Shown piece after piece: positions 45,809 through 55,882 of a DNA stretch of 64,000 nt. The translations under genes and the position numbers were made by a program. The stretch spans positions 372,001 to 436,000 of the forward strand of contig NZ_JBKFFP010000001.1 of NCBI RefSeq assembly GCF_046506625.1. Reading direction: 5' to 3'. Position 1 is the first letter of the stretch, and every line of letters begins with the position of its first letter. The notes below the pieces were generated by a model. That model searched no databases. It saw only the letters and a list, made by a program, of their open reading frames with translations, and had not been told where the DNA came from. This DNA comes from Zhengella sedimenti (GTDB lineage Bacteria; Pseudomonadota; Alphaproteobacteria; Rhizobiales; Rhizobiaceae).

Positions 45809-47343
45809 GCGCCGGCTCCCACGAAGCGGTCAAGGCCCGCATAAACCGGCTTCAGCCGTTCGTAGAGACCTTCGTAGACGCCATAGAGTTCGTCATAACG
45901 CGCCCGGGCGACAGGGTCCGGATCGGACACGGCAACGATCTTCCCGGTCATCGCGGCGGCGGCTTCCCGGAAATCCGGATACCAGCCCGCAGCCACCGCC
46001 GCGCAGATGGCCGCGCCGAGCGACGAGGCCTCGACGGTCTCGGACCGCTGGACGCTCTTGCCGGTGACATCGGCGAAAATCTGCCTCCACAGGGTGGAAG
46101 CCGCGCCGCCGCCAATGGCGACGTAGCGCTCCACCTTCTGCCCGAGGGCGTCTTCGGCGGCCGAGGCGGACAGGCGCAGTTCCAGTGCGAGGCCCTCCAT
46201 CAGCGCGCGGAACATGTGGGCGCGGGAATGGGCGCCGGACAGGCCCACATAGACGCCCCGCGCCGCGGAGTCCCAGTAAGGCGACATCACCCCCTGCCAG
46301 TAGGGCACCATGAGCAGGCCCTGGGAGCCGATGGGGATGTCGGCGCATTCGCGCTCCAGGCGTGCCAGGATTTCGCCCGGCGTTCCGGATTCGCCGGCGC
46401 ACAGCGTGTCGAGAAACCAGTTCACGGTGAAGGTGCCGGCGCGCACGCAGGCCTCGTAATAGTAGCCCTCGCCGGTCGGGCCGCCCATGGTGCGCCAGGC
46501 CGGCCGGTTGAGGAAGGCCTTGCCGTATATGCCGGATACCAGTGCCGTGCCGATGTTCAGGTAGGCGGTGTCCGGCGTCAGCGCGGCGCATCCGAGCCCG
46601 GCAAGCTGGCCGTCGCCGCCACCGGCGACGACGGGCGTGCCTTCCGGCAGGCCGGTTTCGGCCGCGACCGCCTTGCCGATGAAGCCGAGCACCGTGCCGG
46701 GACGTTCGGGTTGCGGCAGGCGGTCAGCGTCGACGCCGGCGGCCGCCATGATCTGCGGCGACCATCGTTTTGCCTCCAGGTCGAACAGGCCGAGCGGATC
46801 GGCGCTTGCCCAGCTCGTCGCCCAGCGGCCGGTCAGGCGGAAGGTGAGGTAACCGTGGACATCGGAAAAGACATCGGTTGCGGCATGCAGGTCCGGTTCG
46901 TTGCGCAGCATCCAGTAGATGCGGTTGACCGCCGGGATCACGTCCACGGGCTTGCCGGAGATGCGGTGGATGGCGGGCGTTCCGTCCGGGTCGGCGCCAA
47001 GCGCGGAAGCCAGTTCGTCGACCAGCGGGCGGGCGCGGTCGTCCAGCCAGACCATGGCCGGGCGCACGGGCGATCCGTCGCGGCGGAAGATGCCGAGCGT
47101 CTCGCGCTGGTTGCTGACGGCCACGGCCTTGATGCGCGCGGGATCGACCGCGGCCGTGACCTGTGCCAGCGCGGTCCTGGTCGAGGACCACCAATCACCC
47201 GGATCCTGCTCGTAATGATTGGGCCGCGGACTGAACAGCCGGATTTCCGCCCGGCCCTCGGCCACCGCCTTGCCATCCGGCGTCCAGGCGATGGCCTTCG
47301 TGGCCGTTGTCGAGGAATCGATACCGACGACAAGATCGCTCAT
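45805..47343 (-). CDS. FGGY-family carbohydrate kinase
   Basis: ATP-dependent sugar or polyol kinase of 512 residues. The N-terminal FGGY domain begins VVGIDSSTTATKAIAWTPDG; KAVAVSNQRETLGIFRRDG and PAMVWLDDRARPLV resemble glycerol and erythritol kinases, which carry the NQRET motif. The ATP-binding domain has VVAGGGDGQLAGLGCAAL and IGGGAASTLWRQIFADVTG. Substrate could be glycerol, a tetritol, or a ketose such as ribulose or xylulose. Starts 15 bases after the HAD gene and overlaps the GpsA-like gene by four bases. Confidence 0.9.
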   Translation of the reverse strand: MSDLVVGIDSSTTATKAIAWTPDGKAVAEGRAEIRLFSPRPNHYEQDPGDWWSSTRTALAQVTAAVDPARIKAVAVSNQRETLGIFRRDGSPVRPAMVWLDDRARPLVDELASALGADPDGTPAIHRISGKPVDVIPAVNRIYWMLRNEPDLHAATDVFSDVHGYLTFRLTGRWATSWASADPLGLFDLEAKRWSPQIMAAAGVDADRLPQPERPGTVLGFIGKAVAAETGLPEGTPVVAGGGDGQLAGLGCAALTPDTAYLNIGTALVSGIYGKAFLNRPAWRTMGGPTGEGYYYEACVRAGTFTVNWFLDTLCAGESGTPGEILARLERECADIPIGSQGLLMVPYWQGVMSPYWDSAARGVYVGLSGAHSRAHMFRALMEGLALELRLSASAAEDALGQKVERYVAIGGGAASTLWRQIFADVTGKSVQRSETVEASSLGAAICAAVAAGWYPDFREAAAAMTGKIVAVSDPDPVARARYDELYGVYEGLYERLKPVYAGLDRFVGAGA

Positions 47344-47358
47344 GACATTTGCCCTTCC

Positions 47359-48165
47359 CTATCCGCGCCCCTTGCGTGCCGCCAGCAAGCGGTCCGCGAT
47401 CTCGCGGAAGCCGGCGCCGCCCTTGCCGGACGCCACCCATTTGGGCGGCATGGTGATCTGTCCCTCGAAATCGCGCATATTGGCCACGCCGCAGGCATTG
47501 GCGAAAAAGCCGAACATGGGCTGGTCGTTGGGGCTGTCGCCGACAAAGACGATCTCGTCATTGCGCGCGGCCACATCGAGACCGAGGATATCGGCGGCGA
47601 AGGTGCGCGCCATGGTCAGCTTGTCGTAGTCGCCGAACCAGCCGTTCACATGGATGGATGACACCTTGGCGACGGCGCCCTCTTCCTCGAAGATCGCCTT
47701 GATGCGCGCCACGACCCTTTCGGGCAGCGGATCGACATCCTCGCGGAAATCGATGGCGAGATCGGCGAGGCGGAAGGGCTGGTCGGCGGAGATCGCGGCG
47801 CCCGGCACCTCGCTTGCGACCCGCTCGCGGATGCGATCGAACCGGGCCGGGTTGGCCAGATGGGCCTCGACGGCGGGGTGGGCCTTGCGGATCATCTTCC
47901 GGGCGGCGTGGTCATAGGCATAGTAGAAGGCGCCGTTCTCGCCGACGACACCAGCCACCGGCCAGAAGCGGGCGATCATGTCGCACCACCCGGCCGGACG
48001 CCCGGTGATGGGTGCGACCGCGATGCCGGCCTCGTACAGGTCTTCCAGCGCCTGGTATGCGCTGGCATGCAGGCGGCCTTCCGTGGTCACGGTGTCGTCG
48101 ATGTCGGTGAAGACAGTCGTGATGCCAGCCGCGGTTTCGTCCGGCATGTCGGCAATCGGCCGCAT
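47359..48165 (-). CDS. HAD-superfamily phosphatase (Cof/IIB type)
   Basis: 268 residues. Motif I FTDIDDTVT with the nucleophilic Asp, motif II ITGRP, a lysine in DKLTMARTFA, and motif IV VFVGDSPNDQPMF. The C2-type cap between motifs II and III places it with sucrose-phosphate and mannosyl-3-phosphoglycerate phosphatases. It could dephosphorylate a sugar or glycerol phosphate made in the operon. Three bases lie between it and the upstream dehydrogenase gene, so the two are probably translated together. An internal Met at residue 7 is an alternative start. Confidence 0.86.
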   Translation of the reverse strand: MRPIADMPDETAAGITTVFTDIDDTVTTEGRLHASAYQALEDLYEAGIAVAPITGRPAGWCDMIARFWPVAGVVGENGAFYYAYDHAARKMIRKAHPAVEAHLANPARFDRIRERVASEVPGAAISADQPFRLADLAIDFREDVDPLPERVVARIKAIFEEEGAVAKVSSIHVNGWFGDYDKLTMARTFAADILGLDVAARNDEIVFVGDSPNDQPMFGFFANACGVANMRDFEGQITMPPKWVASGKGGAGFREIADRLLAARKGRG

Positions 48166-48168
48166 GGA

Positions 48169-49518
48169 TCAGCCCTCCCTTGCGGCCATGCCGCCGAGCA
48201 CGCCGCTGTCGCAGGCAATGTCGGCGAAGGAGAAGCGGTCGCGCATCTCATGGGCGTGGGTCACGGCCTCGCGGTAGAAATCCACCGGCACGCCAAGCGA
48301 CTGGGCGGAGGTCGGTCCGCCGGCATCGGCCAGATGCTGGCGCAGCACGTCTGGCGCGACAGCTATGTCGAGGCATTCGGCGCGCAGTTCGGGCCAGATG
48401 CGTTCCATGCGGCGGTTGAACGCTTCCGCACCGGCCTCGTCAAAGGCCTTTTTCCGGTAGAGCACCTCGCACTGGGCGGCCACTTCCGCGCCCATGCGCC
48501 GGGCCATGTCCTCGGGATCGACATGGGTCGGCCCCACCTGCGGCGGCGTTTCGTCCTGCAGGAAATGGTGCTGGATGCGGGCCATTGTCAGCGTGGCGAC
48601 GCCCACCTGCTGGCCATGGACGGAACCCGGATGCCGTTCGCCGGCAAAGCAGTCGATGTAATGGGAGATCTGGTGCTCACCCATCGAGCCGTGGTTGGAG
48701 ACGCCCGTGAAGCTCACGCCCAGCCCGCAAAGGGTAAGGACCCGGAACAGGGTTCCCACCGCCTCGATGTCACCCCTGGCGATGCCGGCCGCCTGCTCCA
48801 TCAGGACGATCTCGTCGGGTATTTCCAGCAGATAGGGCAAATGGTGATAGGCCGTGCCCAGCATGCGGTGCGACATCCACCAGTCGATCTGGGCCACGGA
48901 GCGGCACAGGCAATCGCCGAAACCGGCGGCATTGAGCCAGGCGGGTGCTTCGGCACAGGTCTCAAGATCGACGAAGAAGCCGGCCGGGGCCTGGGCAGGC
49001 AGGGAAACCTTCAGCCCGCTGTCCAGCGTGATGGAGGCGGTGGTGGAGGTGTAGCCGTTCATCGAGCCGGCGGTCGCGAAGACGCAATAGCGTGTCCCGT
49101 TCTGCAAGGTGGCGTATTTCGTCAGGTCGTTGATCGTGCCCGAGCCAACCGCGACGGTGGAGGCGAAAGGCTTCAGCCGCGCCGTCAGGTCGCGCACCGT
49201 CGCCATGTCGGCATGGGCATCATCGAGCACGATCTCCGTGACCTCGCCCAGCGGCCGAAGCGCGCGGGCGATCCGTTCGCCCATGGCCTTGTGCGTGTTG
49301 GTGTCCGAGACAACGGCGAAGGGCGGCCGGAATCCGAGCGCCGAAACGAGGTCCGCCTCGCGGCCCTTCAGGCTCTCGGCGAAGACGATGCTGTCATAGG
49401 GTGGCGCGGGATAGCGCTTGCCGTTGAGCGGATTGATCCAACGCCCCTCGCAGATGTCGTCGATGAGGGCAGTCCAGTTTCTCGGGGTGCCGGCGGACAG
49501 GGTCATGGGATCGTTCAC
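48169..49518 (-). CDS. araM: sn-glycerol-1-phosphate dehydrogenase homologue (AraM/EgsA family)
   Basis: Interconverts dihydroxyacetone phosphate and sn-glycerol-1-phosphate in the family's known members (archaeal EgsA, Bacillus AraM). 449 residues. NAD site VAVGSGTINDLTKYA (122-136). Metal ligands match AraM by context: D202 (AAGFGD), H282 (GEHQISHYID) and H301 (SVHGQQVGV). One substrate-pocket position differs: SMNGYTS has Asn154 where Bacillus AraM, as I recall it, has Asp (SVDGFTS). The N terminus is longer than in Bacillus AraM. The GTG at 49518 directly follows the ATPase stop; the ATG at 49506 is an alternative. A related polyol-phosphate activity is possible. Confidence 0.83.
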   Translation of the reverse strand: MNDPMTLSAGTPRNWTALIDDICEGRWINPLNGKRYPAPPYDSIVFAESLKGREADLVSALGFRPPFAVVSDTNTHKAMGERIARALRPLGEVTEIVLDDAHADMATVRDLTARLKPFASTVAVGSGTINDLTKYATLQNGTRYCVFATAGSMNGYTSTTASITLDSGLKVSLPAQAPAGFFVDLETCAEAPAWLNAAGFGDCLCRSVAQIDWWMSHRMLGTAYHHLPYLLEIPDEIVLMEQAAGIARGDIEAVGTLFRVLTLCGLGVSFTGVSNHGSMGEHQISHYIDCFAGERHPGSVHGQQVGVATLTMARIQHHFLQDETPPQVGPTHVDPEDMARRMGAEVAAQCEVLYRKKAFDEAGAEAFNRRMERIWPELRAECLDIAVAPDVLRQHLADAGGPTSAQSLGVPVDFYREAVTHAHEMRDRFSFADIACDSGVLGGMAAREG

Positions 49519-50589
<1,071 letters not shown>

Positions 50590-50599
50590 TCAACGCGCC

Positions 50600-51325
50600 T
50601 CAGAACTTCTGACGCGTGGGCGTCAGGCAGATTTCCTGGACCAAGGCCTCCTGGGGAAGCCGGTAGGCGTTGAGGATCAGGTCCGCGACGATTTCCGGAC
50701 CGATGCCACCGCCCATGCGGACCTTGTTTTCCTTGTATTCGCGCAGGGTCTTCTCGTCGAGGACGCCTGACAGCACCTCGGTCTCGATGACGCCGGGCGA
50801 TACCACGAGGACGCGGACATTGTAGTCCGACAGGTATTCGCGCAGCGATTCCGATACCGCGTGGACGAAGAACTTGGTGCCGCAATAGACGGTGTGGTCG
50901 GGATAGACCTTGCGCCCGGCAATGGAACTCATCATCACCAGCGTGCCGTGCCGGCGCTCCATCATGGACTTCATGACGGCATGGACCGTGTTCATCACAC
51001 CCTTGGTGTTGATGTCGATCATCTCGTCCCATTCTTCCGGCGGCTGGCGGCCGATATCAGCCAGGCGGGCAAGCCCGGCATTGGCGAACATCATGTCGAC
51101 GGGGCCATATTGCGCCTCCGCCTTCGCCACGGCAGCGGCGATCTGGGCACGGTCGCGCACGTCCACCTGGGCAATGACGGCGTCCGGCAGGTTCATCGCC
51201 TCCATGCGGTCGACGCGACGCGCCATCATCAGCACCGGATGGCCGGCGGCGGAAAAGGCGCGCGCCGTTGCCTCGCCGATGCCGGAACTGGCGCCCGTGA
51301 TTGCTATGAGCGGTTTGTCGGCCAT
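50600..51325 (-). CDS. SDR-family oxidoreductase (polyol dehydrogenase candidate)
   Basis: 241-residue classical short-chain dehydrogenase. Cofactor motif ITGASSGIGEATARAF, structural FANAGLA, catalytic Ser in MMSSIAG and Tyr/Lys in YCGTKFF. MMARR after the second strand, with Arg residues, hints at NADP preference. In an ABC polyol operon it may oxidise the imported polyol to a ketose before phosphorylation. ATG at 51325 follows the hairpin downstream of the binding-protein gene. Confidence 0.87.
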   Translation of the reverse strand: MADKPLIAITGASSGIGEATARAFSAAGHPVLMMARRVDRMEAMNLPDAVIAQVDVRDRAQIAAAVAKAEAQYGPVDMMFANAGLARLADIGRQPPEEWDEMIDINTKGVMNTVHAVMKSMMERRHGTLVMMSSIAGRKVYPDHTVYCGTKFFVHAVSESLREYLSDYNVRVLVVSPGVIETEVLSGVLDEKTLREYKENKVRMGGGIGPEIVADLILNAYRLPQEALVQEICLTPTRQKF

Positions 51326-51363
51326 GATCCCGTATTCCCTCGCTTGCGTTTTTCCCGGTCGGG

Positions 51364-51390
51364 GGAGCGGCGGCAAGGCGCCGCCGCTCC
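51364..51390 (-). terminator. Strong intercistronic hairpin after the binding-protein gene of the polyol operon
   Basis: Perfect 10-bp stem GGAGCGGCGG / CCGCCGCTCC with a 7-base loop, 23 bases after the binding-protein stop and before the SDR gene. There is no T-run. Confidence 0.7.
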
Positions 51391-51412
51391 GGTTCGTGTT
51401 TCGGCCTGTTCC

Positions 51413-52903
51413 TCAGCCCTGGACGATCTTGTCGACGGCCTGGGCGATGTCGTCCATGGCCTCCTTGGCGGAGCCGTATTCGCCGGCGAAATACTTGCCG
51501 AGACGCACCGGGATGGTGTCGTTCGACAGTTCCGCCCATTGCGGCAGATCCGGCTCGGAGCCCATGTCCTTGGCAATCGTCTCGCGCACCACGTCGAGGT
51601 GACGGGTCGTGCCCGCGCCGACACGGCGGTTGGCGATGATGCGCGGGTCGTCATAGACGCTTTCGCGCGTCGGGCCGGTACCGCCGCCCAGCGCCGTGAT
51701 GAGAACCTGGGTGTCGTAGCAGGTGGCCCACTGCATGAAGATCCAGGCCGCATCGGGGTTCTTGGAATTGCGCGAAACGGCGAGCGAGGAACCGCCCTGG
51801 TGGCCGACGCCGGGGATTTCGCCGAAGCCGGTCTCGTTGACCGTGCGCAGGGCATGCTTGGGCTTCGGGCAGCGCGCCGCTTCCATGAGGCCCGAGACCT
51901 TTGTGGCGCTCGGATCGTCGAAATAGGGGAAGAATTCGCCCCAGCTCATCATCGAGGCCGCAACGCCCTGTGCGACTGACTGGCCCTGGCCGTCCCAGGT
52001 CCAGCCGGTCACGCCGGGCGGCATGGTCTTGTAGAGACGGGTCCAGTAGTCCATCGCCTCCAGGCCGCGCTCGTCATTGCCGGAGAACTTGCCGTCAGCG
52101 TTGAAGATGGAGCCGCCATGGCCCCAGAGCCAGGCCGTCCAGTCGCATTCCAGCGAATAATGGCCGGACTTCATCTGGCCGGTCGCGCCATACATGTCCG
52201 GACCCATCTCGTCGGTGATGGCCTTGGCCTGCTCGTAATATTCCTCCAGCGTCTCGGGCGCCTTGAAGCCCATCTTGTCGTAGATGTCCTTGCGGTACTG
52301 CATGATGAAGATCGGGATGTCGTAGGGCACGCCCACCCAGCGATCCTCGTATTTTGAGATGCCGTCGACGAGGGCCGGCAGGAAGTCGTCGATGTTGTAG
52401 TCGGGCATGGCCAGGTCCGGCTTGTCGGCGATCTGCTCGCGCGGATCGAAGACGTCGCGGCTGACCGAGGCCGCCCAGGACTGGTCGATGTAGTAGAGGT
52501 CATACGTGCCGAGCTGCGAGGCGATGTCGAGGGTGAGCTTCTGGAGCACCTGTTCCAGCGGCAGGACCTCGATCTCCACCTTCATGCCCGAGGCTTCCTC
52601 GAAATACTGCTTCAACTGGCTGTTGATGGCGTTGGAGGGCGGCGTCGATTCGGTCGCCAGGCGCAGCGTCGTCCCGGCGAAGGGCTTGGACACCTCGCGC
52701 ACCCAGTCGAGGACGTCCTTGGAGGGCGTCAGGTCGCCGCCGGCCGCCATGACGCGGCTGGGCCGGACGAGGCCGGAACCGAGGGCGGCCGCGCCGAGGC
52801 CGAACATGCCGGCATTGCGCAGGAACGCGCGCCGGCTGATTCGCCCGTTGACGAAGTCGTCCACGAGCTTGGCGCGATAGATTTTGCGATCACTGTCGTT
52901 CAT
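51413..52903 (-). CDS. ABC importer substrate-binding protein, Tat-exported
   Basis: Extracytoplasmic carbohydrate or polyol receptor of 496 residues. The N terminus carries a twin-arginine signal: ISRRAFLRNAGMFGLGAAAL, about residues 22-41, so it is probably exported folded. The mature protein has the family 1 solute-binding pattern (LDIASQLGTYDLYYIDQSWA, GVPYDIPIFIMQYRKDIYDK, GGSSLAVSRNSKNPDAAWIF). GGGAGG precedes the ATG at 52903; a longer frame runs into the permease gene and is rejected. The ligand is unknown, likely a polyol or glycoside. Confidence 0.9.
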   Translation of the reverse strand: MNDSDRKIYRAKLVDDFVNGRISRRAFLRNAGMFGLGAAALGSGLVRPSRVMAAGGDLTPSKDVLDWVREVSKPFAGTTLRLATESTPPSNAINSQLKQYFEEASGMKVEIEVLPLEQVLQKLTLDIASQLGTYDLYYIDQSWAASVSRDVFDPREQIADKPDLAMPDYNIDDFLPALVDGISKYEDRWVGVPYDIPIFIMQYRKDIYDKMGFKAPETLEEYYEQAKAITDEMGPDMYGATGQMKSGHYSLECDWTAWLWGHGGSIFNADGKFSGNDERGLEAMDYWTRLYKTMPPGVTGWTWDGQGQSVAQGVAASMMSWGEFFPYFDDPSATKVSGLMEAARCPKPKHALRTVNETGFGEIPGVGHQGGSSLAVSRNSKNPDAAWIFMQWATCYDTQVLITALGGGTGPTRESVYDDPRIIANRRVGAGTTRHLDVVRETIAKDMGSEPDLPQWAELSNDTIPVRLGKYFAGEYGSAKEAMDDIAQAVDKIVQG

Positions 52904-52932
52904 GGTTTCCTCCCTTTGAACAGTCAGATGGA

Positions 52933-53817
52933 TCATTGCTTCACCGACCCGAGCGTCAGCCCCCGGACGAGGTGCTTCTGCACGAGCAGGATGAACAGGA
53001 ATGCCGGGATCATGGCCGCGGCTCCCAGCGCCGCCATGTTGCCCCAGGCGGTGCCGGTCGAGGTGACGAAGGTGGACGAGACGACCGGAACGGTCTTCAG
53101 CCCGGTCTGGGTCAGCGTCAGGACGAACAGGAATTCGGTCCAGGAGAAGATGAAGCACAGCACGGCGGTGGCCGCGATGCCGCCCTTGACCATGGGCAGG
53201 ACGATGCGCCGGAAGATGAGCCAGCGCGAAGCGCCGTCCACCATGGCGCTTTCGTCGATCTCGCGCGGGATGTCGTCGAAGAAGCTCTTCATCAGCAGAA
53301 CCGCCAGCGGCAGGTTCATCAGCGCATGGATGAGGATGACACCGGTATAGGTGTCGAGCAGCGACAGGTCCTTGTAGATGAAGAAGACGGGAATCGCGAC
53401 GGCGACCGGCGGCATCATGCGCGTCGACAGGACCCAGGAGACGAAATGGTGGCGGCCGCGGAAATGCATGCGGCTGAGCGCGTAGGACGCCAGCGTTGCG
53501 ATCGAGACGGCGAGCGCGGTGGAAAACACGGCGATGACGATGGAATCCCACAGGCGCGGGCCCATGCGCCAGTTGCCGCCGCCAGGCAGGACCTCGCGCT
53601 GTTCGCCGAAGCCGAAGCCCAGCGAAATGCCGAAGACCTCCTCGAAATTCTTCACCGTCGGCGTGAAGGAGAAGATCTTGGGCGGCCAGTTGAAGATCTC
53701 GTTGCCATCCTTGAAGGCCACGGTCAGCCAGTAATAGAGCGGAAACGCGAAAAGCGCGACGACCGCCCAACCGGCCACGGTGCGAAGGACGCGCGAGGTT
53801 TTCGACCGGACCACCAT
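52933..53817 (-). CDS. ABC carbohydrate importer permease 2 (MalG type)
   Basis: 294 residues, six predicted helices, with the EAA loop EIDESAMVDGASRWLIFRRI and the MalG-type MMPPVAVAIPVFFIYKDLSL. Start overlaps the stop of permease 1 by one base (TAATG). Between helices 1 and 2 there is a long periplasmic stretch (FGISLGFGFGEQREVLPGGG) that is Gly-rich and may be characteristic of this transporter group. Confidence 0.92.
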   Translation of the reverse strand: MVVRSKTSRVLRTVAGWAVVALFAFPLYYWLTVAFKDGNEIFNWPPKIFSFTPTVKNFEEVFGISLGFGFGEQREVLPGGGNWRMGPRLWDSIVIAVFSTALAVSIATLASYALSRMHFRGRHHFVSWVLSTRMMPPVAVAIPVFFIYKDLSLLDTYTGVILIHALMNLPLAVLLMKSFFDDIPREIDESAMVDGASRWLIFRRIVLPMVKGGIAATAVLCFIFSWTEFLFVLTLTQTGLKTVPVVSSTFVTSTGTAWGNMAALGAAAMIPAFLFILLVQKHLVRGLTLGSVKQ

Positions 53818-54692
53818 TACCAGCGCACCCTTGCCGCCCAGATGAAGAGATTGGCGATTACGAGAATGATGACGAGGGCGAAAAGCGACAGCGTGGCACC
53901 GTAGCCCCACTTGATGAAGCTGAAGGTCTGCTGCCAGGAATAAAGCGAGAGCGTGTAGGTGGACGTGCCGGGCCCGCCGCTGGTCATGACGAAGACGTAG
54001 TCGAACATGCGGAAGATATCGATGCCGCGGATCAGCACGGCCACGGCGATGACCTTGCTCATCAGCGGCAGGGTGATGCGGCGGAAGGTCATCCACGCCG
54101 AGGCGCCATCCAGCATGGCCGCTTCGTAGGGTTCGGGCGGAAGCGAGCGCAGGCCCGCCAGGAAGATCAGCACCATGAAGGGCGTCCACTGCCAGATGTC
54201 GGCCAGCATCACGCCCCAGAGCGCCGTCGATGCGGTGGCGAGGATCGGCGTCGACTTGTCCATGATGCCGAGCGACGACAGGACCCAGGTCAGAACCCCG
54301 AATTCCGGATCCTCGATGAGCAGATACATCATGCCGACAATGGCCGGCGGGACCACGAGGGTGAGCGTCAGGATGGTGCGCAGCAGCCCGAAACCGAATT
54401 CCTCCTCGTCAAGGAGAAGGGCGATGGCCATGCCGAGAACAACTTCGGCGGCCAGCACCACGACGAAATAGAACATCGTCGTCCCAAGGGCTTCCCACAT
54501 GCGCGGGTCGGCGAACAGTTGCTGCCAGTTCTGCATCCCGACATAGACGAGCTGGCGCTTGAACGGCGCGTATTCATGGAAGCTGAGCCAGATGTTGTAG
54601 AACAGCGGCACGATGGTGAAGGCCACCAGCATGAAAATGAGCGGCAGCATCCAGACCAACGGGCGATCGGCCGACAGAACGCCGAGCTTCAC
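53817..54692 (-). CDS. ABC carbohydrate importer permease 1 (MalF type)
   Basis: 291 residues, six predicted helices, EAA loop YEAAMLDGASAWMTFRRITL and the typical DIFRMFDYVFVMTSGGPGTS near the C terminus. GTG start at 54692 is preceded by GGGAGGAG. First gene of the eleven-gene operon, divergent from the SorC regulator across 180 bases that contain the candidate operators. Confidence 0.92.
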   Translation of the reverse strand: MKLGVLSADRPLVWMLPLIFMLVAFTIVPLFYNIWLSFHEYAPFKRQLVYVGMQNWQQLFADPRMWEALGTTMFYFVVVLAAEVVLGMAIALLLDEEEFGFGLLRTILTLTLVVPPAIVGMMYLLIEDPEFGVLTWVLSSLGIMDKSTPILATASTALWGVMLADIWQWTPFMVLIFLAGLRSLPPEPYEAAMLDGASAWMTFRRITLPLMSKVIAVAVLIRGIDIFRMFDYVFVMTSGGPGTSTYTLSLYSWQQTFSFIKWGYGATLSLFALVIILVIANLFIWAARVRW

Positions 54693-54717
54693 TGGCTCCT
54701 CCCTTGCTCCAGCCCCT

Positions 54718-54780
54718 GCAACATTTCAATTTGTTGCACCGAACATACATTTGTGCAACATTTTTTTGCTGATTGTACAA
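54718..54780. promoter_or_regulatory. Candidate SorC operator region with repeated half-sites
   Basis: The AT-rich intergenic region holds GCAACA / TGTTGC arms (54718-54723 and 54732-54737), TTGTGCAA (54751-54758) and the perfect palindrome TTGTACAA (54773-54780). The last two differ by one base and start 22 bases apart, about two helical turns, as expected for a tetrameric or octameric SorC/DeoR-type regulator. Confidence 0.55.
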
Positions 54781-54872
54781 ATGTGCAATATCGCCTATCG
54801 CTGAAACAGACACGACGGAGACAGGACAGCCCGTTCATGGCACAAGGAGGCCACCAGAAAGGGGTCGGGGAC

Positions 54873-55850
54873 ATGAACACGCCTTGGAACAGAGCCGCCA
54901 TTCGCACGGCCGCCGCCAGCGAGACCATCGCACGGGTGGCGCATCTCTATTACATCCTCGGGCTGACGCAGAACGAGATCGCCAAGCGCCTCAACATCAC
55001 GCGCTTCAAGGTGCACAGGATGCTGGCGCAGGCGCGCGAGCAGGGCATGGTGCGCATCGCCATCGACGTTCCCTTCGCCGAGCGGCTCGACCTGGAAAGC
55101 CAGATCATCCGCCGCTTCGGCTTGGAGGCGGCCTTCGTCTGCCCGTCCGACACCAGCGAGGACGTGTCCCTTTCCGACGTCATCGGGCACTACGCGGGCA
55201 GCATGATTTCCGGCCTGCTGGAAAACGGCATGACCGTGGCGACCTCCTGGGGTTCCACGCTCCGGGCGCTTGCCATGGCGATCGAGCCCAGCGCGGCCGA
55301 ACACCTGTCCGTCGTGTCGATGATCGGAACGCTCGCCACGCGCTCGACACAGGACAAGTACGAAGCCGCGGCCGTGCTTGCCGAACGGCTCGGCGCGGAG
55401 TGTTTCTTCATTCCCGCGCCGATCCTGTGCGACACCGAGGAAGCGACCAACGCGATCAACGCCCAGCCGGCGGCGCAGGACGCCATGTCGCGGGCCAGGG
55501 AGGCGGACCTGGCACTGCTTAGCATCGGCGGTCTGGGCATGAGCAGCCTTCGCGAGGCCTCCATGCTCTCGGACGCGGACTATCTCAAGGCGCGCGAGGC
55601 CGGGGCCATCGGCAACTTCATCGGCCGTTTCATCGGCGCGGACGGCATGCCGCTCGATCATCCGCTGAACGCGCGCTGCGTCGGTATCGGCCCGGAGAAC
55701 ATACTCGGCATCCCGCGCCGGGTGCTGGCGGCGGGGGGCAAGCAGAAGGTGGAGGCGATCCGCGCCGTGCTCGACCGCGGTTTCGCGACGATCCTCGTGA
55801 CCGACGAGCAGACGGCCCGCACGCTGCTCGCGCCGCCGGTATCGCGCTGA
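54873..55850 (+). CDS. SorC/DeoR-family sugar-binding transcriptional regulator
   Basis: 325 residues. N-terminal helix-turn-helix LGLTQNEIAKRLNITRFKVH and a C-terminal NagB-like effector domain (SMISGLLENGMTVATSWGST, DLALLSIGGLGMSSLREASM, CVGIGPENILGIPRRVLAAG) that in this family binds a phosphorylated sugar or polyol. The effector is therefore likely a pathway intermediate from the FGGY kinase. I chose the ATG at 54873 with AAAGGGG 8 bases upstream; an ATG at 54837 is possible. Erythritol regulator EryD belongs to the same family. Divergent from, and likely controlling, the polyol operon. Confidence 0.9.
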   Translation: MNTPWNRAAIRTAAASETIARVAHLYYILGLTQNEIAKRLNITRFKVHRMLAQAREQGMVRIAIDVPFAERLDLESQIIRRFGLEAAFVCPSDTSEDVSLSDVIGHYAGSMISGLLENGMTVATSWGSTLRALAMAIEPSAAEHLSVVSMIGTLATRSTQDKYEAAAVLAERLGAECFFIPAPILCDTEEATNAINAQPAAQDAMSRAREADLALLSIGGLGMSSLREASMLSDADYLKAREAGAIGNFIGRFIGADGMPLDHPLNARCVGIGPENILGIPRRVLAAGGKQKVEAIRAVLDRGFATILVTDEQTARTLLAPPVSR

Positions 55851-55854
55851 AGAA

Positions 55855-55869
55855 CGCCTGAGGCAGGCG
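55855..55869. terminator. Small hairpin between convergent SorC and MaoC genes
   Basis: CGCCTG / CAGGCG, a 6-bp stem with a 3-base loop, sits in the 32-base gap. There is no T-run on either strand, so only weak evidence for termination. Confidence 0.3.
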
Positions 55870-55882
55870 CCGGCGCCCGGAT

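Noticed and set aside
52904..53770. Fusion of the polyol binding protein with an upstream in-frame segment
   Set aside because: The extra part is a shifted frame of the MalG-type permease. The Tat signal peptide at 52903 defines the true start.
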